Below are positions 19,207 to 27,267 of a stretch of 53,001 bases of DNA, in pieces. This stretch comes from Opitutaceae bacterium (GTDB taxonomy: Bacteria > Verrucomicrobiota > Verrucomicrobiia > Opitutales > Opitutaceae). Position 1 is the first letter of the stretch, and each line of letters opens with the position of its first letter. The stretch spans positions 1-53,001 of the forward strand of contig JAUYAK010000023.1 in assembly GCA_030693515.1 (NCBI GenBank), written 5' to 3'. The position numbers and the translations under genes are program-made. The notes under the pieces were generated by a model. That model did not search any database and was not told the DNA's origin. It saw nothing but the letters and a program-made list of their open reading frames with translations.

Positions 19207-19710
19207 ATGAATTCCAAACGGCGCCTCTCCCACGCGCAAGGCTACCTCGGCCTCGGCATGGTCGCGGAAGCGGCGGCCGAGCTGGAGCGCATCCCAGCGC
19301 CCGAACGCGATGCGCTGGAGGTGCTGGCGTTGCGCGTGGCCGTGCGGCAAGAGCAGGGCGACTGGCCAGCGCTCGCGGTGCTGGCCGGCGAGTTTGCGCG
19401 CCGCGCGCCCACGGAGACCTCCGCCTGGGTCACCTGGGCCTACGCCACCCGCCGGTCCCAAACGTTGGCCGCAGCGGAAAAAATCCTGCTCGAAGCCGAA
19501 CCCCTTCACCCTTCTGAGCCCACGATTCAATTCAACCTCGGCTGCTACGCCTGCCAGCGCGGGGATCTCGCCGAGGCGCGACGCCGCGTCGATCGGGCCA
19601 TCGCCCTCGATCCCAATTTCCGCGCGCTCGCGGGGACCGATCCGGACCTCGCGCCGCTGCGCGCGCTGGAGGACACTCAGGGCGGACTGTCAGCCGGCAG
19701 CACCATTTGA
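19207..19710 (+). CDS. small tetratricopeptide-repeat protein
   Basis: This 167-residue protein has no signal peptide and is almost all helical. It shows TPR-like pairs: GYLGLGMVAEAAAELERIP, then WPALAVLAGEFARRAP and an almost canonical unit IQFNLGCYACQRGDLAEARR followed by ALDPNF. TPR domains bind other proteins; no enzyme domain is present. It sits 34 bp after the sulfatase and 45 bp before the ABC ATPase gene, so it is probably co-transcribed. Its job in a sugar operon is not known. The ATG at 19207 is preferred because the longer in-frame extension reads as the sulfatase tail in another frame. Confidence 0.65.
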   Translation: MNSKRRLSHAQGYLGLGMVAEAAAELERIPAPERDALEVLALRVAVRQEQGDWPALAVLAGEFARRAPTETSAWVTWAYATRRSQTLAAAEKILLEAEPLHPSEPTIQFNLGCYACQRGDLAEARRRVDRAIALDPNFRALAGTDPDLAPLRALEDTQGGLSAGSTI

Positions 19711-19755
19711 CGCTCGCCGCACCGCCGGCCGCTCTCGACCTTTCCCGTCGCCCCA

Positions 19756-21261
19756 ATGCCCGTCGCCCCTGTCCTCCAGCTCCGCCAACTCGCCAAATCA
19801 TTCGGCGGAGCGCGGGCGCTGCGTGGCGTGGATTTCGACCTGCAGGCCGGTGAGGTGCATGCCCTGCTCGGAGAAAATGGCGCCGGCAAAAGCACGCTGA
19901 TCAAGATTGTCACCGGCGCGCACCAGCCGGACGGCGGGACCATCGCCGTGGGCGGTGAGCCGGTCGCCGACCTCACGCCCGCCGCAGCGCAGGCGCTCGG
20001 GATCGCGTGCGTCTATCAGCAGCCGGCTCTCTTCCCCGATCTCAGCGTGGCGGAAAACATCGCGCTGCGCCTCGAGCGCGGCGGCGCCTTTCGCACCGTC
20101 GGCTGGCGCGCCCGGCGCGAGTGCGCGCAGGACCTCCTGCGCCGCATCGGAGCCGCGATTTCGCCGGAGGCTGAGGTGCACTCGCTCTCGATGCCCGAGC
20201 AGCAGCTCGTCGAGATCGCCTGCGCGCTCGGCTCGGGCGCGCGCATCGTGATCATGGACGAGCCGACCGCCTCGCTCACGCATCAGGAGCAGCACCTGCT
20301 TTTCGGCGTCGTGCGCGACCTGCGGAAAAACGGTGTCGGCGTCATCTATATTTCGCACCGGCTGGAAGAAATTTTTGCTCTGGCCGATCGCGTGACGGTC
20401 CTGCGCGACGGCGAGAGCGTGGGCACGCACCCCGTGGCCGCGATGGACGAGGCGGGGCTCATCCGCCTGATGGTCGGCCGCGAGGTCGCGCAGATCTATC
20501 CGCCCAGCGAAGCGGCGCCCGGCGCGGTCGTGCTCGCGCTGCGCGGCGTGGGCTGCACGGCCTCAGGCGTGCGCGACGTGACGCTCGACGTGCGCGCGGG
20601 CGAAATCGTGGGTCTCGCGGGGCTCGTCGGCGCGGGCCGCACCGAGCTGGCGCGCGTGCTCTTCGGCCTCACGCCGGCGGACACGGGAGAAATCTTGCTC
20701 CACGGCCAGCGCGTCACGCTGCGTTCCCCACAGGAAGCCGTCGCCCTCGGGATCGCCTACGTGCCCGAGGATCGCCGGCGCCACGGCGTCGTGCTGGAAA
20801 TGCCCATCGCGCACAACATGACAATGGCGGTGCACCGACGGTTGTTTCGCGGCGCCTGGCTGCGCTTCGGCGCCGAGCGCTCACTGGCGCTCGATTACAT
20901 CCGTGACCTGGCCGTGAAATGCACCGGACCGGACGCGCCCGGCGGCAGCCTTTCCGGCGGCAATCAGCAAAAAGTCTCCCTCGCCCGCTGGCTCGCGACG
21001 AAGCCCAAAGTTCTCATCCTCGACGAACCCACGCAGGGCGTGGACGTCGGCGCCAAGAGCGAAATCCACAAGATCGTCCGCCGCCTCGCCAAGGAGGGTC
21101 TCGCCGTGCTGCTCATCTCGAGCGATCTGCCCGAGGTGATCGGCATGAGCGACCGCATCGGCGTGATGCGCGGCGGGACCATCACCGCGATGCTCCCAGG
21201 AACGGCCGATCCGCACACCGTGATGGCGGCGGCGCTGGGCCAGGAGGAGACCGCAGGATGA
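19756..21261 (+). CDS. sugar ABC transporter ATP-binding protein (RbsA/RhaT type)
   Basis: This 501-residue cytoplasmic ATPase has two fused nucleotide-binding domains, as in RbsA, XylG and RhaT. The first half has a full Walker A (GENGAGKST), a variant signature (LSMPEQQ) and Walker B (IVIMDEPTA). The second half has a degenerate Walker A (GLVGAGRTE), a canonical signature (LSGGNQQKV) and Walker B (VLILDEPTQGVDVG). This asymmetry is normal for the CUT2 family. It energises sugar import with the two permeases and binding protein downstream. The permease start overlaps its stop (ATGA). Confidence 0.92.
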   Translation: MPVAPVLQLRQLAKSFGGARALRGVDFDLQAGEVHALLGENGAGKSTLIKIVTGAHQPDGGTIAVGGEPVADLTPAAAQALGIACVYQQPALFPDLSVAENIALRLERGGAFRTVGWRARRECAQDLLRRIGAAISPEAEVHSLSMPEQQLVEIACALGSGARIVIMDEPTASLTHQEQHLLFGVVRDLRKNGVGVIYISHRLEEIFALADRVTVLRDGESVGTHPVAAMDEAGLIRLMVGREVAQIYPPSEAAPGAVVLALRGVGCTASGVRDVTLDVRAGEIVGLAGLVGAGRTELARVLFGLTPADTGEILLHGQRVTLRSPQEAVALGIAYVPEDRRRHGVVLEMPIAHNMTMAVHRRLFRGAWLRFGAERSLALDYIRDLAVKCTGPDAPGGSLSGGNQQKVSLARWLATKPKVLILDEPTQGVDVGAKSEIHKIVRRLAKEGLAVLLISSDLPEVIGMSDRIGVMRGGTITAMLPGTADPHTVMAAALGQEETAG

Positions 21262-22184
21262 GCCGCCACTTCCGCGAACTCTCCGTCGTGGGGGCCCTTG
21301 CCGTCGTGCTGATCGCGATGGCCTTGTTTGCCCCGGCGTTTTTTCAGCCGCAGCCGCTGCTCTCACTCGCGACGCGCGAGGCACCGACGCTCGTCGTCGC
21401 CTGCGGCATGGCGGTCGTGATCATCTGCCGGCAGATCGACATCTCGGTCGGCTCCATGTTCTCGGTGGTGAGCGTGTGCGCCGGGCTGCTCGCGGCGCGC
21501 GGCTGGCCGCTGCTCCTCGTGCTGCCGGTGGCGGCGGCGCTCGGCGCGGCGCTCGGCGCCCTGAACGGCCTGCTCGTCGCGGGCCTCAGGCTGCCGTCGA
21601 TTGTCGTCACGCTCGCGACAATGGTCGCGCTGCGGCAGGGCTTGAATCTCGTGCGACAGGGCGAGTTTGTGAACATGCCCGACGCCGTGCAGTGGTTCGG
21701 CCTGCCGCAGGCCACCGGACAATGGCTGCTGGTCGGTTCCGCCCTGGCGCTGCTTGTGGGGCTGGGCCTCGCGTTGCGCCACTTGGCGGCCGGACGGTTT
21801 GTGTATGCCGTCGGCACCGAGGCGGAGGCGGCCCGACTCGCCGGCATCCGGCCGCAGCGCGTGACGTTTGCCGTTTTCGTTTTCATCGGTGCGCTCACCG
21901 GACTGGCCGCGATGATGAACATCGTGCAGTCGCCCCAAGTGCAGCCTCTCTCCGGCATGGGCCTTGAGCTGAAAGTCATCGCGGCCGTGGTCGTCGGCGG
22001 TGTCGCCATCTCGGGCGGACGCGGGAATCTCTGGGGCGCTTTCGCCGGGCTGCTGCTGCTCGCCTGCGTCGCCCCGGCGCTGACCCACCTGCGCATCGAG
22101 GCCTATTGGGAAAAGGCGATCCAGGGCGCGATCATTTTGCTCGCGGTCGTGGCGGATGGGGTGAGGCAACGGAAGCAAAACTGA
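21258..22184 (+). CDS. sugar ABC transporter permease (RhaP-like)
   Basis: This 308-residue inner-membrane permease of the CUT2 (RbsC) family has about eight to nine hydrophobic segments. It shows the family patterns QIDISVGSMFSVVSV, NGLLVAGLRLPSIVVTL and the ATPase-coupling stretch near IAAVVVGGVAISGGRGNLWGA. It should pair with the second permease to form a heterodimeric channel, as in rhamnose and AI-2 systems, where two permease genes are present. Translation is coupled to the ATPase gene (ATGA). A complex palindromic element follows directly, 2 bp after the stop. Confidence 0.9.
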   Translation: MSRHFRELSVVGALAVVLIAMALFAPAFFQPQPLLSLATREAPTLVVACGMAVVIICRQIDISVGSMFSVVSVCAGLLAARGWPLLLVLPVAAALGAALGALNGLLVAGLRLPSIVVTLATMVALRQGLNLVRQGEFVNMPDAVQWFGLPQATGQWLLVGSALALLVGLGLALRHLAAGRFVYAVGTEAEAARLAGIRPQRVTFAVFVFIGALTGLAAMMNIVQSPQVQPLSGMGLELKVIAAVVVGGVAISGGRGNLWGAFAGLLLLACVAPALTHLRIEAYWEKAIQGAIILLAVVADGVRQRKQN

Positions 22185-22186
22185 GC

Positions 22187-22375
22187 AACCACGGATTACA
22201 CGGATGAACACGGATAAAGGCCAAACAACCGAGGCTTCTCATTCTGGGCGGAGCGACGAATCCAGCAGGAGATGCGATAGCTTTGCGCGATGCGAATATC
22301 CCAGTGGATTCTTCGCTCCGCTCAGAATGACAGGCAACTTGGATTCATCCGTGTTCATCCGTGTAATCCGTGGTT
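22187..22375. repeat. Nested palindromic element between permease genes
   Basis: The outer arms are 29 nt and perfectly complementary: 22187-22215 (starting AACCACGGATTACACGGATG) and 22347-22375. Inside lies a second pair, 22241-22263 and 22306-22328, complementary at 21 of 23 positions (ATTCTGGGCGGAGCGACGAA on the left). The whole 189-bp unit can fold into one long hairpin and fills nearly all of the 204-bp gap between two permease genes of one operon. It has no coding capacity of its own. It resembles REP/MITE-type dispersed elements, and a shorter relative lies at 10463-10523. Confidence 0.85.
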
Positions 22376-22388
22376 GGTTTTCTGCTCG

Positions 22389-23462
22389 ATGAGTTCGCCG
22401 CCTTCATCTTCCCCGCACTGGAAAGCCCTGCTTCTCCGCCACGAGATGCTGCTCCTCTACGTGCTGATCGCGGAGTGGCTGTTTTTCTATTTCGCCGGCA
22501 CGACCACCAACCGCCGTGGCATCGTGGTCGGCTTTGGGACGCTCGACCGGCAGTTCGATATTCTCCGACATTCGTGCGAAATCGGCCTGCTCGCCCTCGC
22601 CCTCACACCGGTGATCATCACGGCGGGCATCGATCTCTCGGTGGCCTCGCTGCTGGGGCTCTGTGCGATTCTGTTCGGCAAATTTTGGCACGATGCCGGC
22701 ATGCCGATCCCGCTCGCGGCGGCGCTCGCGCTCGGGTGCGGCGCGCTCGGCGGGGCGCTCAATGCCGCGCTCATCACCACGCTGCGCCTGCCTCCGCTCA
22801 TCGTGACGCTCGGCACCTATTCGCTGTTCCGCGGGCTCGCCGAGGCGATCACGCGCGGCTCCGCCACCTACACCAATTTTCCGGAGAGCTTTCTCTTCTT
22901 GGGGCAAGAGCGGTGGCTCGGGCTGCCGACGCAGGCGTGGCTGTTTTTCGCCGTCGCGGCCGGCGTGTGGGTGCTCGTGCACCGGATGACGTTTGGTCGC
23001 TCGTTCCGCGCGATCGGATTTGCGCCCGATGGCGCGCGCTACGCGGGGCTGCCCGTAAATCGCCGGGTCGCACTCGCCTACATCCTCGCGGGCCTGATCG
23101 CGGCGCTCGCCGCCATCATCTACACGGCGCGGCTCGGGCAGGCCAAGGCCGACGCCGGCATGGGCTACGAACTCTTCGCCATCACCGCGGTCGTGCTCGG
23201 CGGCACGAGCATCTTTGGCGGCACCGGCAGCGTCCATGGCACGCTGCTGGGCGTCGCCGCCATCGCGGTCCTGAAAAACGGCCTCGCCTCGCTGCCGGTG
23301 GTGATGCGCATGAACGCCGCCGAGGAAATGGCCGGTCTGCTGACCGGCGCTTTGTTGCTGCTCGCGTTGACGGCGGGCGTTTTGCCACGACTGTGGGCGC
23401 AGCGGCGCCCGCCTCCGGCCGCCCCCGCGATAGCCTCTTCCACCCCGCCTTCACCCGCATGA
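22389..23462 (+). CDS. sugar ABC transporter permease (RhaQ-like)
   Basis: This 357-residue second permease of the CUT2 type has a longer N-terminus than the first and about nine hydrophobic segments. Family patterns include PVIITAGIDLSVASLLGLCA, LRLPPLIVTLGTYSLFRGLAE and ITAVVLGGTSIFGGTGSVHG. The ATG at 22389 (MSSPPSSS) is chosen because upstream in-frame sequence is translation of the palindromic repeat. Its stop overlaps the binding-protein start (ATGA). With the first permease it is inferred to form the rhamnose-type channel. Confidence 0.9.
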   Translation: MSSPPSSSPHWKALLLRHEMLLLYVLIAEWLFFYFAGTTTNRRGIVVGFGTLDRQFDILRHSCEIGLLALALTPVIITAGIDLSVASLLGLCAILFGKFWHDAGMPIPLAAALALGCGALGGALNAALITTLRLPPLIVTLGTYSLFRGLAEAITRGSATYTNFPESFLFLGQERWLGLPTQAWLFFAVAAGVWVLVHRMTFGRSFRAIGFAPDGARYAGLPVNRRVALAYILAGLIAALAAIIYTARLGQAKADAGMGYELFAITAVVLGGTSIFGGTGSVHGTLLGVAAIAVLKNGLASLPVVMRMNAAEEMAGLLTGALLLLALTAGVLPRLWAQRRPPPAAPAIASSTPPSPA

Positions 23463-24448
23463 AATCCCTCCTCCGTCCCCTCCTCGCCGCCACGCTGGCG
23501 CTTGCCTTGGCCAGCGGCGCGTTTGCCGCCGCCGCTTCGTCGAAACTCATCGTCGCCTTCCTCCCCAAGTCGAAAGGCAACGCCTACTTCATCTCCTGCA
23601 AGGCCGGCGCCGAAAAGGCCGCCAAGGAACTCGGCGTCGAACTCCTCTTCGACGGCCCGACCGATTCCAATGCCGCCAAGCAGAACGAAATCGTCGAAAA
23701 CTGGATCACGCTCGGCGTGGATGTGATCGCGGTCGCCGCCGAGAATCGCGAGGGCATCTCCACCGCGCTGCGCAAGGCGCAGAAGCAAGGCATCAAGGTC
23801 GTGACCTACGATGCCGACGCGATGCCCGACGCCCGCTCGTTTTTCGTGAATCAAGCCACGCCCGAGGGCATCGGCCAAGCGCTCATGGACGAGGCCGCGC
23901 GCCTCCTCAATGGCGAGGGCGAATTCTCGATGATCGTGGCCACCCTCACCGCTGCCAACCAGCGCGAGTGGCAGAAGCATATCGAGGCGCGCCTGAAGGA
24001 AAAATATCCCAAGATGAAGCTCGTCGCCGTCCGGCCCTGCGACGACCTGAAGGACAAGGCCCAGTCCGAAGCCACCGCGATGATGAGCGCCAACCCCAAT
24101 CTGAAACTCATCATGGCCATCTGCTCACCCGGCGTGCCCGGGGCGGCCGAGGCCGTGAAACAAGCGGGCAAGACCGGCCAGGTGAAGGTCATCGGCCTCG
24201 GCCTGCCCAACGAGAACAAGCGCTACGTCCACGAAGGCGTGACCGACACCGTCATCCTCTGGAACACCGGGGATCTCGGGTATCTCACGATTTACGCCGG
24301 TGTGGCCCTGGCCAAGGGCGAGCTCAAGCCCGGCGCGAAATCCTTCAAGGCCGGCTCGCTCGGCACCTTCGCGATCCAAGGCGACAACATCCTCCTTGGA
24401 AAGCCGTTCGCCTTCAACAAGGGTAACATCGATCAGTTCAACTTCTGA
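23459..24448 (+). CDS. sugar ABC transporter substrate-binding protein (RhaS-like)
   Basis: This 329-residue periplasmic binding protein has a signal peptide (about residues 1-24, ATLALALASGAFAAA). It is a type I binding fold with the pattern FLPKSKGNAYFISCKAGAEK at the start, GVDVIAVAAENREGI, VNQATPEGIG and ILWNTGDLGYLTIYAGVALA near the end. These last features are shared with the rhizobial rhamnose-binding RhaS and with LsrB, rather than with RbsB. Together with the neighbouring alpha-L-rhamnosidase this favours L-rhamnose as ligand; AI-2 or another deoxysugar is possible. Confidence 0.87.
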   Translation: MKSLLRPLLAATLALALASGAFAAAASSKLIVAFLPKSKGNAYFISCKAGAEKAAKELGVELLFDGPTDSNAAKQNEIVENWITLGVDVIAVAAENREGISTALRKAQKQGIKVVTYDADAMPDARSFFVNQATPEGIGQALMDEAARLLNGEGEFSMIVATLTAANQREWQKHIEARLKEKYPKMKLVAVRPCDDLKDKAQSEATAMMSANPNLKLIMAICSPGVPGAAEAVKQAGKTGQVKVIGLGLPNENKRYVHEGVTDTVILWNTGDLGYLTIYAGVALAKGELKPGAKSFKAGSLGTFAIQGDNILLGKPFAFNKGNIDQFNF

Positions 24449-24463
24449 GGCTTGCCCCACCCG

Positions 24464-25213
24464 ATGACCTCGCGCGCGTTCCCCTTCCGTGTCGTGCTTG
24501 CCCCCGCGATCCTCTGGATCGCCGCGACGCTGGCGCAGGCGGAGCCGGCCACCGAGCCGCGTCCGCGCGACGCCGGCTGGGTGAAACGCCACGAGGAGTT
24601 CGTCGCCCTCGCGAAGCAAGGTGGCGTCGAGGTGCTCTTCGTCGGCGACTCGATCACTGATTTCTGGCGGCGCGAGGACAAGAAGTCCGGCGGAAAGAAA
24701 ATCTGGGATCAGCACTTTGCGCCGCTCAAGGCCGCCAATTTCGGCATCAGTGGCGACCGCACGCAGCACGTGCTCTGGCGGCTGGAGAACGGCGAGCTGG
24801 AGGGCATTTCGCCGAAGGTCGTCGTCCTCATGATCGGCACGAACAACACGGGCTTCGAGCGCGACGGCAAAACCGTGCGCAACACCCCGGCCGAGACCGC
24901 CGAGGGCGTGACTGCGATCGTGAAGAAACTGCGCACCGCGCTGCCCCAGGCGAAGATTCTCCTCCTCGGCATCTTCCCCCGCGGCGAGAAGCCCGATCAC
25001 CCGCAGCGCCGCCAGATCGCCGAGATCAACGCCGTCATCGCCAAGCTCGCCGACCGCAAAACGGTGCACTACCTCGACCTCGGCCCCCGTTTCCTCACCG
25101 CCACGGGCGCGCTGCCCAAGGAATTCATGCCGGATTTTCTGCACCCTGGCGAACTCGGCTATGAGATCTGGGCCGATGCCATCAAGGCGCCGCTCGCTGA
25201 GTTGCTGAAGTAG
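24464..25213 (+). CDS. secreted SGNH/GDSL hydrolase
   Basis: This 249-residue exported esterase has a signal peptide (about residues 1-24) and the four SGNH blocks: block I FVGDSITDFW (catalytic Ser), block II with Gly in FGISGDRTQ, block III GTNN (in VVLMIGTNN), and block V DFLHPGELGY (Asp and His). It resembles PAF-acetylhydrolase-like carbohydrate esterases. It begins 15 bp after the binding-protein gene, so it probably closes the operon. A role in removing acyl groups from the glycan or its fragments is inferred. A TTG at 24452 is a possible earlier start; the ATG is preferred. Confidence 0.82.
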   Translation: MTSRAFPFRVVLAPAILWIAATLAQAEPATEPRPRDAGWVKRHEEFVALAKQGGVEVLFVGDSITDFWRREDKKSGGKKIWDQHFAPLKAANFGISGDRTQHVLWRLENGELEGISPKVVVLMIGTNNTGFERDGKTVRNTPAETAEGVTAIVKKLRTALPQAKILLLGIFPRGEKPDHPQRRQIAEINAVIAKLADRKTVHYLDLGPRFLTATGALPKEFMPDFLHPGELGYEIWADAIKAPLAELLK

Positions 25214-25237
25214 GCGTCGGCCGTCGCGGCAAGGTGG

Positions 25238-25252
25238 CGAGGCTTCGCCTCG
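25238..25252. other. Short hairpin between convergent genes
   Basis: A six-base-pair stem CGAGGC-TTC-GCCTCG lies in the 40-bp gap between the convergent SGNH gene and the small minus-strand gene. No T run follows on either strand, so it is not a standard intrinsic terminator, though it may help end or protect both transcripts. Confidence 0.35.
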
Positions 25253-25253
25253 G

Positions 25254-25652
25254 CTACATCACACGCTTTGCCGACCATTCGCGCGTGATCATAAGGCCCG
25301 TGACACCCGGCTCCTCGATCGTGCCGTTGATGAACGGGCCGAGAAGCTTGCCGCGATACTTGGAGGTCATCTTTTGGCCGTTGATGTCGCGCACGACGCT
25401 GAAGGCCACGATGTCACCGTCGAAGGTCCCGTCCACCAAGTCGGCATAGATGTGTTCGCCCCGGGGGCCCGGCGAGGTGAGGCCGCCGACGACACGCTTG
25501 CCTTTAAGAACCAAGGTGAGCCGCGCTTCGCGCACGACGCCGGACCGAAGGGTCTGTGTCCAGGTCCAGTTGCCCGAGGGATCGGCGTAGGCGGTCAGGG
25601 GCAGCAGACAGACCGCGACAAGGGCGACGGCGGGGCGCAGCAGCATTCTCAT
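25254..25652 (-). CDS. small secreted beta-rich protein, paralogue 1
   Basis: This 132-residue protein has a signal peptide (about residues 1-24, hydrophobic core PAVALVAVCLLPLTAYA). The mature part alternates short strands: GNWTWTQ, LTLVLKGKRVVGGL, DGTFDGDIVAFSVVRDINGQ, SKYRGKLLGPFINGTIEEPG and a final REWSAKR. This is the same plan as the protein at 27268-27678. It could be a small lipocalin-like barrel; no catalytic residue stands out. The start at 25652 (MRMLLRP) is chosen because it begins the signal peptide; upstream in-frame residues belong to the opposite strand's neighbour. Function unknown. Confidence 0.75.
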   Translation of the reverse strand: MRMLLRPAVALVAVCLLPLTAYADPSGNWTWTQTLRSGVVREARLTLVLKGKRVVGGLTSPGPRGEHIYADLVDGTFDGDIVAFSVVRDINGQKMTSKYRGKLLGPFINGTIEEPGVTGLMITREWSAKRVM

Positions 25653-25716
25653 GACGACGAGCGTTAGCCGTTCTCCGGCCGCTGGCAACGCCCGGCTCGA
25701 CCACCCATCGCGGACA

Positions 25717-27108
25717 TCACCCGCGCGCCAGCGCAGGCATCGGCAGCGAATCGCGGCGCGTAGGCATCGGCGCATGATCGGGGCGCGGCAGCGGCCCGAT
25801 GAGATCCGCGAGAGCGACGCGTGCGCCGCTCGCGAGGCTGCGATTGGCGGCAATGCCGACCAGAACGGAGCAGGCTCCCGCCCGCTCGTCGGCGGCGCGC
25901 AGGTATTTGTCGGGAGCGGGCACGGCGCTAAAAATATCCTCCAGCATCAGCCGATCGCCCCCGCCGTGGCCACCCGCCGCGGTCCAGGGCTCGACTTCGT
26001 AGCCCGCGCCACGCAGCGGCACCACCCGCGTCGTCACGGCTGGCTGCGTATCGCCCCCGGGCGCCGACTCGACACCGTCGGCATACACCGTCTCGACCAC
26101 GCGGTGCTCGATGCGGCCGAGCGTGCCGTTGAAGGCGACGGTGTAGCCCTCCCACGCGTTGAAGGCATTGAGCGAGTAGCTCAGGGTCGCGCCCGTGTCA
26201 TAGGTCACGAGGGCGTTCATCGTGTCCTCAATGTCGATGCCCGGGCGAAACACGCAGCGGTCGCGCCAGTAGCCATCGTGCCGCTCCGTCTCCAGGTAGA
26301 GCGCCCGCAGCACGTCATTCCCCGCGAGATCGAGGCGGAAGGCGCACGCGTCAGCCTCGGGGCAGGTGAGGCAGCGCTCATGCGCGCCCGCGAGGCCCAG
26401 CCGCCGGGCGGTCGCCGGCGTGTAGAATTCCCGCTTGCCCGTCGCCATCACGGACACGGGCGCGGCCCCCAGCCACCAATTGACCAGATCGAAGTGATGC
26501 GTCGCCTTGTGGACAAAGAGGCCACCGGAATTTTTTTTCTCCGCATGCCAGCGGCGGAAGTAATCGGCCCCGTGGTGGGTGTTGAGCATCCAATGGAAAT
26601 CGACCGAGAGGACATCGCCGATGGTGCCCGCCATGAGCAAGTCCTTCACCTGCGAACGGGCGGGCGAATACCGGTAGTTGAATGTCACCCGACACTGTCG
26701 CCCGGTGCGGCGGCGCGCCTCCAACAGACGGCGGCACTGCTCCGCATCGGTCGCCATCGGCTTCTCCGTAATGGCGTCGCAACCCGACTCCATCGCTCGC
26801 ACGACGAAATCGACATGCGTCGCGTCCGGGGTTGTCACAATGACGGTGTCGGGCCGGCATTCCGCGAGCATGCGGTCAAAATCGGCCGCGGCATAGCCCG
26901 TCGCCGGACGGGCGCCATTGGCCAAGGAACGCCGCCGGGCGACCTCGATCCGGCCGGCATTGGCATCGCACAGGCCTACCAATTCGGCCGCGGAAGCATG
27001 CACGGTCTCGATCGCGTCCTGATATAGCCCGCTGCGTGAGCCAACGCCCACGATTACACAACGGCGGCGCGCGAGCGGAAAAGCGGGACGAGAGGGCGAA
27101 TCGGACAT
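25717..27108 (-). CDS. Gfo/Idh/MocA-family oxidoreductase
   Basis: This 463-residue NAD(P)-dependent dehydrogenase has no export signal. The Rossmann part (about residues 15-140) carries GVGSRSG and the family motif TEKPMA (in DAITEKPMATDAEQC). The C-terminal alpha/beta domain holds GGLFVHKATHHFDLVNWWLG with the conserved histidines. A cysteine cluster, CLTCPEADACAF, lies near residue 245 and may bind metal. Family members act on sugars, inositols and their derivatives. It is flanked by two paralogous secreted proteins and lies near the UxuA-like gene, suggesting carbohydrate metabolism; the substrate is unknown. Confidence 0.85.
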   Translation of the reverse strand: MSDSPSRPAFPLARRRCVIVGVGSRSGLYQDAIETVHASAAELVGLCDANAGRIEVARRRSLANGARPATGYAAADFDRMLAECRPDTVIVTTPDATHVDFVVRAMESGCDAITEKPMATDAEQCRRLLEARRRTGRQCRVTFNYRYSPARSQVKDLLMAGTIGDVLSVDFHWMLNTHHGADYFRRWHAEKKNSGGLFVHKATHHFDLVNWWLGAAPVSVMATGKREFYTPATARRLGLAGAHERCLTCPEADACAFRLDLAGNDVLRALYLETERHDGYWRDRCVFRPGIDIEDTMNALVTYDTGATLSYSLNAFNAWEGYTVAFNGTLGRIEHRVVETVYADGVESAPGGDTQPAVTTRVVPLRGAGYEVEPWTAAGGHGGGDRLMLEDIFSAVPAPDKYLRAADERAGACSVLVGIAANRSLASGARVALADLIGPLPRPDHAPMPTRRDSLPMPALARG

Positions 27109-27213
27109 GGCGAAGCGGGAGGTGCCGTCTGGTCACAGCGCACGGTTGGAATCCGCGCCCCGCAACGAATCGGTCAGCCGGACAGTCGGGCCGGGTCCCT
27201 CTCGTTCGTCCAC

Positions 27214-27240
27214 AAAAAATCCCGCCCAAAGCGGGCGGGA
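27214..27240 (-). terminator. Intrinsic terminator of the small secreted protein gene
   Basis: Read on the minus strand, TCCCGCCC-GCTTT-GGGCGGGA (27240 down to 27220) forms a perfect eight-base-pair stem followed by TTTTTT (27219-27214). It lies 27 bp after the stop of the minus-strand gene at 27268, so it ends that transcript and separates it from the Gfo/Idh/MocA gene downstream. Confidence 0.85.
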
Positions 27241-27267
27241 TGACGGGGGAAATCAATTCAGCGACGG

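Noticed and set aside
19756-24448. AI-2 (Lsr) import system as the function of the ABC genes
   Set aside because: The proteins resemble both Lsr and rhamnose importers, but the neighbouring GH106 rhamnosidase and lack of lsrK/lsrF/lsrG-like genes favour rhamnose; AI-2 is kept only as an alternative.
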